64,000 bases of DNA from the NCBI GenBank assembly GCA_963573305.1, contig OY754329.1, forward strand, positions 136,077,422 through 136,141,421, given 5' to 3'. Position 1 is the stretch's first letter; each line of letters opens with the position of its first letter. This document shows positions 23,960 to 37,557 of the stretch, piece after piece. This DNA is from Pyrrhosoma nymphula (Eukaryota; Arthropoda; Insecta; Odonata; Coenagrionidae). The notes beneath the pieces are model-generated. The model saw only the letters and a list, made by a program, of their open reading frames with translations, made no database searches and was not told the origin of the DNA. A program made the translations under genes and the position numbers.

Positions 23960-26900
23960 TTACATAAAATATGAAGGTAGAAAATCTCGGTGCAGTTGGT
24001 TAATGGAAAAAATCGGACCAAAGAGTTCGGGAATGATTTTTTTTAACTGAAAAAATCACTATAATAATGTATTGCATGCGTTTAAATGTATTGTACTTCC
24101 TAAGACTACTACGAAAAACTGTTGTAAGGAAGATGTTTTGATAACACCAACGATTTGCTCGAGGAAAAGGAAAAAATAGGGGTTTTCGGACGAAAAAAAT
24201 CAGAACTTCATTATTAGGCACAATATCAGATTCGTTCAAAGTTATTGAAGAGATTCTTAATATTATCTGAAACATTTTTCTGATTCAATTTTTGATACGA
24301 CTAACCCTTACTGCAAGGGGTGAGCAAAATGAACTGAATCAAAAAAAAAACTTCGCAATTGGCCTTCAATTCTCTTCGTGTTTGCGCACCTGCTCCAAGT
24401 ACCTACAATTCGAAAGTGCCCGTCTCAGTGATTTCTATCCAATTATCTCGATTATTTTGCGAATGCATGGCTAAGTAGGCTAGTGGATGACACACATTTA
24501 CTTGGCCGTGTCGGATTGGTCGGTAGAAATTGGCACGTTGAAAAAAAATATAACTTGGTGAAATGATCATTCGTTAACTCGGAAAAACATATTGTGATTA
24601 TTCACTTTTTTACCGATGCGAAATCGAGTCTATTAACTGTGCATTTTAAGCTCATCATTTTTCATGCTAATGAAATAGGTCACATTGCGGATACCTTCAG
24701 CGAGTTTGAATTTGAATCGCTATTCCTAGTTCAGATTACCTTTAAAGTACTGCACAAGGACTTATTTTTTCGTAGAAATTGTTTCTCTTCCGGCGGATAA
24801 ATTTCTAAAATATTTCTTCGCGTAATAATTTTTAATGCTTATGAGGTTGAGTGTTTTGGAATTTTGTCTGAATATAAAAAGTTGATTCGTCAAACTGTGG
24901 ATTACATTTTAGTTCTTGAAGCGATCTCAGTATTTTTTTAAGAAATGTATATTTCTAACTCAATGTTGAACGTGCAATAGTAAAGTAATCGATGTTGAGT
25001 GACCCGTTACATGGTATTGAACATTTGCCTCTAATGGTAGGGAATGACAATACATTAAAGGTCGTGGACATCATGTTGGAGTAAAAAAAGATTAAGGAGA
25101 TACAATAAACGGAAAATAAGACGGAAGAGTTCTATACATGGTGTGGTAGGAGAATAATTTGTTGATGGAAATTGGAAAAAAGCCGAGAATATGGGTGTAT
25201 CAAGCGATCAATCGCGAAAGGGTATCGAATTTCGTAAATAGAGTAAGCAAAAAGAGGTGGCCAAAGAAGAGATTTAAGCAGGAAGGAGGTATGTTGAGCT
25301 GAGAACAGAAAGAGTGATGGAATAAACGTTCGACGACAGAATGGTAGAGAGGAAACGGCCCATCAAAACCTAGCCTAACCGGGATGAGACCATAAATTTT
25401 TATGCTAATATTTCTCGCGGTTGCAATTTTCCTCGTTTTCAATCAATGACTCTCGCTTGGGTGAAATTATCACCTCTATGTAGTACGCCGTATGCTCATC
25501 CAATTATCTGTTTTTCAGGTGTTAAGAGATGTTCACAGAGCTATTACGTAGCTGCTGTTCTTCTTTCTTGCACTGAATTCCTGCTCCTCTCCGGCGTTAC
25601 CTAAATTGTTTTCCGAATCCTCTCTCCCTCGGTCCAACGCCAGAGAGCTCGTCTTGTAAACCTTACCCTTCCTCTGATCTTCGCGGGTGTTCCTCGCATC
25701 TTTCACTTCCCTTCGTCCTCCTTGGGGCATTGTGTATTATCCTTTTCCATTATCCGCCCTGTTGTTAACGCATACACGTGCATAAAGAAACGTATTCTTG
25801 AAGGCGTATTTCTTCTCCCCTTTCTTTCTCCATTATTGTTATTCATAAAGGAGCAATTACATGTTTATTATTTGGCCGCGAGCCATGACCGACCCTCTTT
25901 TTTCCCATTCGTCTTCTTTCCCGGGGATGAGTACCTTACGTTCATCAAGCATGTTATTTTTTTACGATCTGGGTGAATAAGATATGTGATGAGTTTTCAC
26001 AGATGAACCTGAAACATGTGGAAAATGCTAAATATTTATCCTAACCGGATTAATGGCTTAAAGAGCGTATAGATATAGCAAAACTTGTTGGCACTCACCA
26101 GCGGAGAATATAGGATCACTGATGGTGAGGGTATGACTGGGCAAAAGTACCGAAGGACTCCCGAAGGCACCTCTGTAGGAAGACCCCTTTGTACCACCTC
26201 TCTCATATACGTTCCTCTTTCTTGCGCCATGCTCTTCACAAGCGAGTGCCACCAAGTATCCCTTCTCATATGAACTTCTTTTGTAGCTATCGCTCATTAT
26301 CGTGATAAAGAAATATTATTATCGCCACGGAAATGAGTTTCTTTTTAGATAATATGCCACTGTTAAAAGCTAAATATCTCTTTCAATTACATTTGCACTG
26401 TCAAATATTAAGGTTAATTCTGTTTTTCAATAAAAATATTGGAGAAAATAGATGATGTTAAATGAAAACTGGTTCAAACTTATTGGAAACATTCTGTGGT
26501 ACTACGGCCTCAAGAAAATATTAAAATTAAGAGAAGTGAATCGGAAGAGTTACCGAGGAAGATTTAGTATTGAATACATAATGTTTTCATGGACGCTAAA
26601 ATTAAGATTATCCTTAATGGAATATGGAGTGGAGAGCTTCAGCCAGTCTTGGAATTGATGTCTGCTGATGATGCTGATAAAAATAAATGCCCTAAGTGGA
26701 CTTTTGATGCTGCAAATAGCCCTGGTATATATTAACATCATGTAAACTCCCACTGACATCCCCCTTTTTGGTGAATTTTGTGCTTTTCGATGGAAGTGAT
26801 ATTTGGAGCAAATTTCCTTCAATTCAGTATTATAATCTCATTCTAAGAAATTTAAATATTTATTCATAATCTTCATCGATGGTGAATTCTCACTTGGTAG

Positions 26901-28650
26901 AAGGAGAGAAGGATCGCGTAAGATGTCATCTCTGATCGTAAATCAGCTCAAAATTAAGTCACACGCCGCGTGAAACAAGATGGATTACCTTCCTAGTGGA
27001 AATCGCGAACATATCTTTGGGAAGTTATATTAGATGTTCTTTATGGTTCAAAAATAGGCATGGTAAAACAAATACTCCTCATATTAGACCGGCGCAGAAA
27101 TTTAACTTGGGCGGTTGAAGTGCTTCAAATAGCATCCGTGGTGACGTGTAAACATATCGTTGTGCACGGAGATGGACGGATTATTTGAATAAGGCGAGGA
27201 ATGAAAGCGGCCTTGGCTAAGGAATGAAATCCGAAAGGTGAATAAGTCTTAGGGGATAAATTTGCTATCCACGTAGGGCGAAGTTTTCCATGTTTTAAAG
27301 AAAAAAACTCGCGCTGATCGCTGACTACGGAAACTGTTTTATGATGAAATATTCTTCATGATATGCTGCTGGCGAATGTTAATTGTTCTCGCGTGGAAAC
27401 TAGCTTCGTTCAGATAATTTGACACATGGCTTCTTGTTATCCCTCAGGAGTGTTTTAAATTTTTATTGATTTACATTATGAGTCATTATTTGGACCGGAA
27501 TATCTCTCCATATCCCGCAGAACTGAGTGTCGATATTTAATACACAGTTCTTCTACACTTAAGAATTTTAAACCTACTTTTGGCTTCTATAGGTCTAATG
27601 GAGTCACCCATGTTTACACATTATTCTTTCACACAGATAATCCGGTACTTTACATTTTAATGTTTTGCACCTAAAGACACATTGCAGGAACAATTTATAT
27701 ATGTTATTTATAGGCGATTCATTATAATATTTTATTAGTGATCGGTTCTGTCATTGCCATCGTCTCCCCTTTCCTCCCCCTCCCCTCTTCCGTCATAAAT
27801 GTTTTCCCCATCGCTATCTCTCGATTCCTTCAATCCACTCTTTCTCTCCTAAAAATAAGGCCAGGATTAAGAACGGGGGGCGCGTCCCACGCACACAGTT
27901 ATATAGGCGTCGTTGGCTCAGCCGTCTTCCTCACTCTTACGGAAATGACGTGCGTCGCTTTGACGGTAATGGGAGTTGATGCTTCGCGTTTGGATGTCTA
28001 CGCTGCGAGTTTCCGAAGCTGGAGCTTTGGTTTGCTCAATGTTCAGTATCGACCCATGTGCACTCATTTTGACGTTGACTCGATGTCGACGACGAGTCGA
28101 CGTTACGCTAATTATCAGGAACATCGAGCATTGGCGATATTATGGTCCCGTGTTTCAAATCGTTTTTCTCTTTTCTGTGAATCCGTGATTTATTTATATA
28201 TGTACGTACTAGACTGTAATTGCGCTATCGATTGAATCGCAAATAAATAACGGAGATCTTACGAGGTTTGAGTTATAGCTTAAATTGACTTGATTGGCAT
28301 TAAATTCACATTCGGACTACTTTTAGAAAAGCACGCTTAAAAAGAAGAGAATTCCCCCTGGGAATTTACTTGGGATAAAATTTAAAGAAAACAACCCATT
28401 TTAGCTTGAGTTATTTGCGAACCGAAACGGAACTTAAGTCAGAATTCTCGTTCCATGGAAATGGTTCTGCAGTCGGCTCCTGTGACTGGAAATAAGTGTT
28501 CGTTATAAATATGTTGATATAACATTCTGCATACTTTGTATCTTTCTAATCGTTACGGTTTGATACCGGTGAAACAGAATTTTTTCACATTACAAGTTTA
28601 AGTGGAATTCAGTATTTGTTTTGATTCACGCAGTTGCGGCGGAACCGCCG
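23960..28650. other. Gene-free stretch
   Basis: AT-rich. The only long frame (27738-28235, +, 165 codons) overlaps a moderately CpG-rich patch with a TATA-like gttatataggc near 27898 but shows no protein motif. I see no bounded repeat. Confidence 0.4.
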
Positions 28651-28663
28651 CGCCGTAAGGATA

Positions 28664-28809
28664 GGCGTGGTTAATTTTCCGGGATTTCCTCCGCGTCGAT
28701 ACATCTTAGACGACAGTTTCGCCGGCGTTTCAGCAGGCTTCTTCAGGTGTGAAGAATCTTCAGACAAGATGTATCGACGCGGATGAAATACCGGAAAATT
28801 AGCCACGCC
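28664..28809. mobile_element. Foldback element with hammerhead-like core, copy 4
   Basis: Arms of 44 bp (28664-28707 and 28766-28809; outer phrase ggcgtggttaattttcc, answered by ggaaaattagccacgcc) differ at about three positions. On the minus strand, the loop side reads CTGAAGA, then AGCCTGCT, then GAAAC (28727-28746). The central octamer can form a 3-bp stem. This is the order of the hammerhead ribozyme core; cleavage is unproven. Confidence 0.75.
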
Positions 28810-28814
28810 AATTC

Positions 28815-30310
28815 CACCACTCCTTCAATCCTTCATCCTTCCTCAATACTCAGTAAGGATAAGTCCCCTCATTTCTCTCTCCCCTCGCTTACCCCACCCC
28901 CCGGTTTTGTTCGGTTGCTCCATTCCATTCTTGGAATATTTGTAAAGGTGAAGGGGAATAGTAAAAAATGAGAGAAGCAATCATCGGTGTTCATTCAGTC
29001 ATTTCCATCGTTACACAGCGATAATTTGCAGACAAATATGTGGTTTGCTTCCCTTTCCTTTCACCTTTATTCCGATAACTAGAAAAACTGCTATCACTTC
29101 GTCGCAGGTGAGAATATTATTTTTAATCGTCGCGATGGAAAACAACAGAGAAAGAAAAATATTAAAACACTCGGCGTTTTGGGTTGCAAAAAAGTGCGTC
29201 GTAGAATACCTACTTTTCAAGATAATGTATTTTATTTTATTTTGTTGACCACCCTGAAATTAGTTAAACCTAAATAGTTTTAGAGGAAGAAAAAGGAAAC
29301 GAATGTTAATTTAAAATACATAACACTATTAGCTTTGATACTTAAGACGCTTGCACCGGTTTTGCTTTTGCAGTTTAATGCTCCAATATGTGTTAAAATG
29401 CAAATAAATATTATTGTCTATTAGGAAATTGGTTTATAAAATGATTTTATAGGCAGATAAAAAGTTGTGCTTTATAGGCAAAATGTACTTAGTTTCTGCT
29501 AATAATATTGGCAATCATAGGGTCCATCGCTTTCCTTCTCGTACTGCTTATACTCTCTTCTGATATATCGCGTAATTTGAACGATTTAGTCTGCTCCGAA
29601 AAACTCGTTTGACCAGTCAAGATATCTTCTATCTACAAGTATATGTAAATCTTGTATATCTAAATAGACAGTATTTCCAAGCGTATGGATTACGAAGATG
29701 TGTTTAAGTCACATACATTTATAATAGTGATAATGATACTTAAATGGCTTTTTTTATATTCAGAAACATTTTCGTGGATGTCCTTTGGTATTACTGTCAA
29801 AGTCGAATTGATGCTCAAATAAAAATGTCGTGACTTTTCGTGTTAGGGGAGTCAATATTCTCCCAAAATGGCTCAATTTTTTTAATGCGAAAATATGTCC
29901 TTAAAGGACGTAATCTGTTCGTATAGGGGTAATTTTAAGGCTCCTTGCGTTCTAAAGGGAAAGGGACGACAGGTCCTCGTAGCCGGAGGCCATCACCGTG
30001 ATGCAATGCCGGATCTTGGAAAAAACTATGGAAGGGGAAAGCGGCGGCGATAATAATTTAATTTCGGTTTTTAACAATCCTTAATGAGGGTTGCGTGTCT
30101 TACATCTTAATCTTCATCATCGCTGGAATAATTAATCCTCCCTATCACGCTCCGTGAGTGAGTTGGTATTCTTGGAATCTCCTCTCCTTTCGGGTTGGAA
30201 GTGGGGAGCTCCGTGGTCCCTAGGATGGTTGAGTGGTGTTGGCATTCAAACGGACACTTACCAGCCAGTGGGGAAGGTCGGTGGTTAATAGGACGGCGCG
30301 AAGCTAGGGA
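28815..30310. other. Gene-free stretch
   Basis: AT-rich with short ORFs only. A tRNA-like phrase (ggttgagtggtgttgg, near 30227) precedes the next element but lacks a matching B box. Confidence 0.4.
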
Positions 30311-30315
30311 GGAGC

Positions 30316-30701
30316 ACTATAGTCCATTTCAAATGACTTGGCGGCTGCGAAAGCGGGGCCAGCCGGGGGGAGGAGATTGATCCCAGTCATGTGGTCTTGG
30401 GGTAGCCAATAGGAGCGTGGGTGGGGAAAATCTTTCTCCCGGAACCACAGTATTGCTCTGTCTGCCTTCTGTCGTGCGAGATCTACCCTCTCCTTGCCGT
30501 GTTGCCACGTGTCCTGCGTTTACACCAGCGATATTTAAAGTATGTTTCTGCGATTGCTGTGGCTGTGGCAACGCCTTGCTGGCGTTCGTCCCTCCCCTAT
30601 TTCGCCCATTCCACAAATTTCCCCTGCTGTGCGAGAATAAGCGAGAGCTGACGAGTACGGCCGAGTTCTCAGCCGCCAAGTCATTTGAAATGGACTATAG
30701 T
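30316..30701. mobile_element. MITE with perfect 32-bp terminal inverted repeats
   Basis: The left terminus (30316-30347, beginning actatagtccatttcaaatg) is the exact reverse complement of the right terminus (30670-30701, ending catttgaaatggactatagt). The 386-bp element is much richer in GC than its surroundings and explains overlapping ORFs on both strands within it. None of these looks like a transposase. Perfect ends suggest recent insertion. Target duplication is unclear, because flanking bases (gc/ag) allow more than one end assignment. Confidence 0.85.
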
Positions 30702-31182
30702 AGATCACGAAGAGGCCAACGAAGTCGTATTCTGCTCATCTATAGATCAAAGAAGATAGTAAGAAGGCATCTTGACGCACGAAAGTAAACGCTTTTTTTT
30801 ATAGTAATACCCACCTAACATGGCTATCGCCTGCTATTTGTCCATAAATTTAACGAACAATGGGTGTGCTTTTTTTGGAATAATTTTAATTTTCCATTTT
30901 CCTAGTTAAAACAGTGTGGTACGACAGTAATTCTGCTAATTAGACTAATTCAGTAATTCTAAAAATATAATATATTTATTCGTCGTATTTTCGGCACAAT
31001 TGATCCATTGAATATGGCCGATTTCGTATTTTAATGGCTTCAATATTCCCATGCGCTGTCGTACCGTATGGTTCTATCTGTTTTTAACAATGTGCTCATA
31101 TGAAATGTATTTGGGTAAGTTAGATATAGGTCAAGTTGCCGATAAAAGTTACGCGCCTTTACATCCAGCGAAATTAAGACCT

Positions 31183-31751
31183 TTAAGGTAGTTTGAGCGA
31201 GATGTCACTTCGCATAAAATTCATTGAGTTTGGCCTCGTCATGAAGAGAAAGATCTCATCTTCCCAATGATAATATAATATCAGTCACTTGCCATATTTT
31301 TTTTTCGAGATATTTTCCAAAAAGTACAATCTGTTTTTCATGGGAAAGGGTACCTACGTGTTTACACTCAAGAGAGACTTCATTTTAAAAATGAGGAATT
31401 TATTACGCGTAGAGCGCGTCAGAAATTTAACAGTGTGTAGTATGTATGATTTCTAAACTATTTAAAAAAAATAAATCAATAACTTACCGCAGTAAGTTTT
31501 ACAGAATAACAAAAGTCATCGATTGTGAAGGCGTTGAAATAATGTCCAGTTAAAACCATATGTATTTTTATTTAGGTAACTACTGAGAATTTCACTAATA
31601 TAGAATAATGTTTATGTCATTAATGTTACAGTAGGCTTACACAACACAATTATGTATTTATTTCAAGCTTTTTACAGTCATTTATTTAATAATATAATTC
31701 GTACATGGTTTCTATTATGACTAGGAAAAAATCTCGCCCGAACTACCTTAA
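31183..31751. mobile_element. TTAA-flanked inverted-repeat element, family Q copy 1
   Basis: The left end ttaaggtagtttgagcgaga and the inverted right end ttaaggtagttcgggcgaga match at all but two positions, with TTAA on both sides. The copy at 58221-58786 shares the termini, similar length and inner phrases such as ttaccgcagtaa, acagtgtgtag and ttatgactagg. No ORF. It inserted into what is probably intron or intergenic DNA upstream of the first exon found. Confidence 0.8.
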
Positions 31752-32572
31752 ATCCCTTCTTTCACTTACTAGTAGTCTGTGTTCATTAGAATTCGGCAAA
31801 CTCCATAGCGTTACATGATATTCATATGGTAATAACATGATATTTTATGAAGCGTAATTTTTAGTCAATCAGATCTTACAATTAGTCGAGATTATCATTG
31901 AAGGGGGGAGGCATTCAGATTAGGGTAGGTGAAATGTAAATTACTGGCACCTTGTTTGATTAATGTGATAATTCCCTTGTTCTCCGTACCGAATGCTATC
32001 GGCTTTAAAACATGGTCTTTATCTAACTACTTCTATCCTGAAATTGAAATTTGGAGTTGAATCTGCCTGAAATTTAAAAATGAAATAAAATGAAAAATGC
32101 CAGTCTACGAAAATTACTTTTCGTAGATGAAAACACTTCCTCCGAGATTTATTGGCGATAACAGGAAAATAGAATTTTTAAGTAAAAAATCTCATTTAAA
32201 AAAAAGTTAATATTTCAGCAAATGGTTATACTAGTTCGCCATACTTGGTTTGCTTGAGTTATCGTGGCACCCTGACTGCTCTTCTGGCAATACCAATGTT
32301 TTAGGAGTGAAAACCTGTACCCGCAAAATACGTGAAACTTTAGAGCACTTAAGAGTGTCCATCGATGAAGCGGGCCGACGTGAGTTGCTTCTAATGTAAC
32401 CAGTATTTTGAAATGGGGGAAGTGACTGCTAAAATTTATCAGGCTGCCCTGAAAGGGGACGGTTTAAATTTGGATGGCCTTCTCTCTTTCTCTTTGCTTT
32501 TTATCGTCGAACTCAAGCGTCAACTAGTATATCGCCTCTTCACTTAAAACACTTTTTCTTTCCTTTCGGCAG

Positions 32573-32824
32573 GCACCCCGTCCTCCCCGGCACCGTCCCG
32601 CACCCCCGCACCCAAGAAGAACAGCCTGACGTCGTCCGGTCTCCCGAGGGAGGTGTGCCCCACGGACTCGATCACCTCGAGCTACGGCGTGGGACCAACC
32701 GACGACAGCGGAAGGCCCCTCTTCGGACTGCGGGCACTCCGGCGACCCCAGCAGCAGCCGTCGCTGGCCCCCGACAACGGCCCCTCCGCCCCCGCATCCT
32801 CACCCAACACACAGTCCAGGGAAG
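32573..32824 (+). CDS. Internal coding exon A, modular scaffold-like protein
   Basis: A 252-nt internal exon between a pyrimidine-rich acceptor (tttcctttcggcag) and the donor gtgagt. It opens with the last two bases of a codon and closes with the first base of one, so it is phase 1 to phase 1 and can be skipped without a frame change. The 83 whole codons are rich in Ser, Pro and Thr. Roughly residues 41-60 read TSSYGVGPTDDSGRPLFGLR, of which SGRPLFGLRA recurs in exon B. No catalytic or membrane domain is visible. The composition and short repeated motif suggest a flexible adaptor or cytoskeletal scaffold; that is inference. Base composition is much higher in GC than the introns, with third positions mostly G or C. 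The exons before it are not found. The next exon is about 9.1 kb downstream. Confidence 0.8.
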
Positions 32825-33125
32825 GTGAGTGGCGACCCCCGGGTCAACTGTTTATATTACCTCTCCCCTTCGGTAAAGGAGGGGACACTATCAATATTAA
32901 AAACATACTTATAACGCAGCCGGTGAGAAAAGAAAAAAATGTAATGGTAGCGACCCCGACGAGGAAAGTAATCTAAACAAGCCTTTCTCCTCAGAGCTTT
33001 CTTAAATGTGTCTTTTTAAAATGCTCATTTATTTTAATTAAATTCAGTTTGACTTTATAAGTGACCGTCATCCTCTTGGGAGACACTTGAATGGTTGAAT
33101 TTCACTGTGGAAGAGGACACCCAGG

Positions 33126-33317
33126 TACTGAGATGAGTTCTTCTCGGGTTTCCCACCGGGTTAGGCTCTCTATAATCGCCGACGTTTCGGCAGAAGGCTT
33201 TCCTACCATTATCTTGATAATGATGATCAAGATAATGACAGGAAAGTCTTCTGCCGAAACGTCGGCGATCGTGGAGAGCCTAAACCGGTGGGAAGCCCGA
33301 AAAGATCTCAACAGTAT
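33126..33317. mobile_element. Foldback element with long arms, GAAAC motif copy 5
   Basis: Arms of about 90 bp (33126-33216 and 33227-33317) are inverted copies with perhaps one mismatch in eight. Only about 10 bp separates them. Both arms contain gccgacgtttcggcagaag or its complement, so GAAAC occurs at 33256-33260 on the plus strand and at 33184-33188 on the minus strand. The mirrored ORFs on the two strands here come from the palindrome. Confidence 0.85.
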
Positions 33318-36300
33318 CATTCGCTGGGAAAGCCTGAAATCCTACGACACCTAGGTAGCTAAATTGAATTGAGCAAGAAGTTTAGGTTCATTATTTTTTT
33401 ACTGTTGATTTCACACATTCTTCAATTTATTTCTTTTTCTGTAATTAATGTTACGTGCATAGGAAGAGAAGCATATAAGTCACTCATTCAACCTCGTAGC
33501 AATGGGTTGGTCTCCCAGTTTCTTAAGCTGTTTTTATTTTCACTGTGAATTTAGCACATTCTTGTAACCATTTATTTTGTTGTAAATAATATGGTTTCTA
33601 TAAGAAGAAAAGCATAAAAGTCACTCAGACACTTTAGAGACTTCGAGAGAGCTTGTAATGACGTAGTTCTCCTGGAGGGCACAACAAACAACTCAATGAG
33701 TCGATCCAAAGTCGCGCAGCATTAAGTTAACGTTCTTGGTCCCACATGCAGACCGCGTGCGTGAAAGATGAAAGTGAAAGTTGATCATCTCTCGGTCACA
33801 AACGCGTTCAAGTTAGCACGTACCAAGGTATGGTGATTGACTTAATGCCTTTCCGCAGTTCTATTTTTGTTACCTTTTTATTTAAAACGGATATTAGGTG
33901 AACGTTGGTACATAGTAGACCAGATTTTTGGATAGGCGGGAGAACTAGTAATTATATTACCTTTTAAACTTGGAACTTGCGGATTGAAGACTCATATGGG
34001 CCGACATTTTTCGCTCAAAGTACTAGAGAATAATGGTTTTTATATTATGTTAATATTATATAAATTATATTATATAATGGTATTATTATGTATTAATAAT
34101 CTATCTATTGAGAAAATACGGTCAAGGTTTAGGCTAACCACTAAAAAAAAGCTTTTTATCCAACTAATTGTGTGTACAGTCCCTTGAATATATCAATGCT
34201 ACCATCGCAATAAAATGAAGAACGACGGTTTTCACCGTCGGAGCAACATTTTCAGCAGATACTTTTCAAACCTCTCTTTCAGTTTGAAATAACGTCCGTC
34301 TGAAACGCCCAAGAACTGGCATCCTAAGCACGATTGACGAACGTCGATGCTCGTCTTTCAATGGTCCTTCTATCCATAAGTCCCAAGTCGTGATGTTATA
34401 TTTTCCTAGTGTCCCCGTCTTCTTGATTTCTTGGCACTGGTTCGACTGTCCTCGATTTCTTAAAGAGACCAGCGCGCGTGAAAAGAAACACGTTAAATAT
34501 TATGGCTCTCCCAAAGGCGAATGAGATTTGTTTTTACAATGGTAAGTTTATCCGTGCCCTTGGTCTTCACGTTCTACTTCGTCCCGATTAGCAATTGGTG
34601 GCGCATATCTATATACCGGTACATCTAGAGTAATTCTATCGATACATTGGTATGTTTTGATGCCGGTTTACCAGTATTAAGCTTGTAATTCTTGACAGTG
34701 ATACTCGATATGTTTAATCATATCAAATATTTTAGCTGATAATCTTAATTTGATGGAACAAGTGAGGCTAAGGTAACTTGCTAATTTCGGATCATCCAAG
34801 GTTCAAGGTTACACGGAGAATATAATTTCTGCCCGCACCATATCTCTAGAAGTGACAGAAGTTGTAAAGTTAGAGAGATACATTGTCTGACCGATAGTTA
34901 TGAAAATTCCATCTTCCCACGCTCCATTGATGGCTACAGCAAAAAGAGAACTCGGCACTCATGTAAAATATTATGTGAACAAACACTTCCCTTTTTTTCC
35001 TTTTTCTAATACCATTTATTTATTCCCTTTCTTCGTCATGGTTGTTGCCCAAACGCCCCAGGCCCCGCGCCCTGTCAATGTAGATATTCAAATTTAACAT
35101 TTATCGGTGAGATAGTTCAAAAATCTTCCAGGGGCTAAGGTAAATCATTTGCAATACGCCATTCTCCATTAAATAATACCCAAGAGGACTCTTAATTTCT
35201 TCCAATACTGTATTCTTTCATTTCATGATGGCAGATACAGATTGCCACTCGAGCCAAAATGCTATGAAAATGTTAATACATGCCGACCGATATGCTGTTC
35301 TATTTTCATTAATCTGCCAATGAGACATTGGGGATTTTTTAATGCCTATTGGTTTCCGATGTACCGGTATATTTTTATATTCCTCCCTTTCCCTGGTACA
35401 GATGTCCATCCCCAGTTCGTCCCCATTATCCCTTTCTTACCCATCCCCCTTTCCGTCTACCCTCCTTTCCGACCCCCTCCCTCCTGCACCCCGCCCACTC
35501 GTCTCCTCAACCCCAGCCCACCGCTCTCGTCTCCTGGCACCTTTCCACCCTCCTTCCACCCCTACATCAGCTCACTTCCTTGACGGCCGCATCCCTTTAA
35601 CTCGGCAGCCCTTAATTTGTGCTGGGGACGTCCGCGGGACAATTAATAAACGTTAATAAACCCTTTGTCCGGGTGCGAGCGAAATGGAAAGAAGTGCCGG
35701 ACAATGGTTCCTCTGTGTCACCTTTTTGTGTACCCGGGTTGTTTTGACAATGCCTCACGTCTTCTTGATAATTTAAGAGGTTGGCAGTTATGTGATTTTT
35801 TTTTCCTAAGAGGCGAATGAAATATTTTCTACTATCTTTAATATGATTAATTAGTCATTCGTTGGCGAAATATGCGTTAACTTGCAAGATAAAACTATAG
35901 ACTGTAACCCTGGTCTGAGATTTGAGGGAAAGGTCAATTTTAAAGTTTCATTGGGATCGCGGCACTATGAGGAAGCGGAATTTGAGCTCAGGGGAAGAAA
36001 GGTGTTAATATATTGGGAGCATGGAGAAGGATGGAGAAACTGCTATGATCGGAAGCGGAATAAAAACGAAGCAGTACTTGGTATGATATGAGAAGAAAAG
36101 GGTATTATACTGTAGATTAAGAGGTAGAGTAAGTGGTTGGAACAAGAATTCATTGATTTGGGGATGCTGAAGACTTGGAGGAATATAGAAAATAATCCTT
36201 TGGAAGCGGAAAAGAGAGATGATAATATATTGTTGATTATACGCCCATAAATTTACTAATAGCCGCAATGAGGTATAGGAGATGCCATCGCACGACTGTA

Positions 36301-36589
36301 AAAGCTAACGTGATTCCTCGAATGCAACTAGATCGTAATAGGAGCGAATAGCAAAATAGTACCGCATTTATTATATAATCAAGTAGGTCGGAAAGTGTAA
36401 TAGCGATCATGCTTGTTATCAAGCATGCTTACTATACCACAAGATTCTGTTTACCTATCATACTAGCGAGTATCCTCGAACATGCGCTGGACCATGTATA
36501 GTGTGATACGGTTTTAAACATATTCACTGTCCGATCGGCGGTTGTGAATTTGTGTGGCTGGGAAAAGGGTCGCAATTTTTCTCTCTCCT

Positions 36590-37070
36590 TCCTCAGCGTA
36601 ACGATCGATATCTTCGGTGATCGCTTTACGTGGGCGTTCGGCGTCGTCCGGCGTGTGTCGCTCGCGGAGTAGCGGGCCATCCTAAAAACAAAAACGGGCG
36701 CTTGCGTCACCGAAGGCCGGCCAGCCGGCCGTGGAGTTTCGCACGCGCCCCCCTACTCCAGAAAAAGAGTTTAAAACTCCTCCTGCGGCTCCCCCCCCCC
36801 ACCACCCCACAAGTTGCCCACCCTTCCGAGAGTTCTCTCTCACTGCTTCCGGCTCCTTCCCCATCCCAGACGACGAGAGCATCTATCTCCTTCTCCTCGC
36901 GTCTCCCCGGTCGCAAAAGGAAGGTTCCATTGCGGCGGCGAAAAATTGGGGGGCCGAAGGAGGTGGATGCTGTTGCTTCGATGGAGGCATGTGATCCGTG
37001 GCGGAATGATCGCTTTGGCATAGGGGTCCCCGACAAGATCGATATAGATCCCCAGTTGTCGATATGACTT
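36590..37070. other. CpG-rich block, candidate alternative promoter or first exon
   Basis: CpG and GC rise sharply here inside the long intron, with phrases such as ggcgttcggcgtcgtccggc. All forward frames stay open for long stretches simply from composition; the one at 36731 would read PPTPEKEFKTPP. There are also C-rich and G-rich runs. An unmethylated CpG-rich patch within a gene is what an internal promoter would look like. No TATA box or start can be fixed, and no splice donor in the right phase was established. Confidence 0.35.
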
Positions 37071-37557
37071 TAGAGAGGAGTGTCTGTTGGGGGTCGGTGA
37101 AAAAAACGTTATTTAAAATCACTCTTATAATAAATAGATAAATATTATTGCAGAATATTTTATATTTCCGACGCGTTTTATGTATCAATTTAAGTGATCA
37201 TTTACCGCATAAATATTAATATTTTTCATTCACGCTTTGAATTTTTGTCAGATCGCCGATGCACTCATTTCGTTTCATTTTAAAAAACGACACCGAAGGC
37301 ACTTTTTGATAAATGATAAATTACATAAAATTAACAATCTAAAAGTAGCATAAGTATTTTACCTTTTTCTATTTTATTTACGTAGTAATAAAGGAAAGGA
37401 GGTCAATAAAATATTGAGAAATTCTTAAAAGTTGGATGGTCAGAAAACTGCAAGTAGTAGCTAAAAATTAGCAAGTCTTGTAGCCGCTTCCCTCTCACGT
37501 GTCCAACACCCCGTCTCGTTCCTAAATTTCGGAATCCCTTGTTGCACCTTTCGTCTT

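Noticed and set aside
27738..28235. 165-codon plus frame with a TATA-like site near 27898
   Set aside because: Hydrophobic but irregular translation, no family resemblance, no splice support; a TATA-like word alone is weak evidence in AT-rich DNA.
30329..30788. ORFs on both strands of 116-123 codons
   Set aside because: They lie mostly inside the GC-rich MITE with perfect ends and do not resemble a transposase.
36000..36240. Possible second LINE tail (phrase resembling VLGMI..RRKG)
   Set aside because: Too few conserved positions and an early stop; not supportable.
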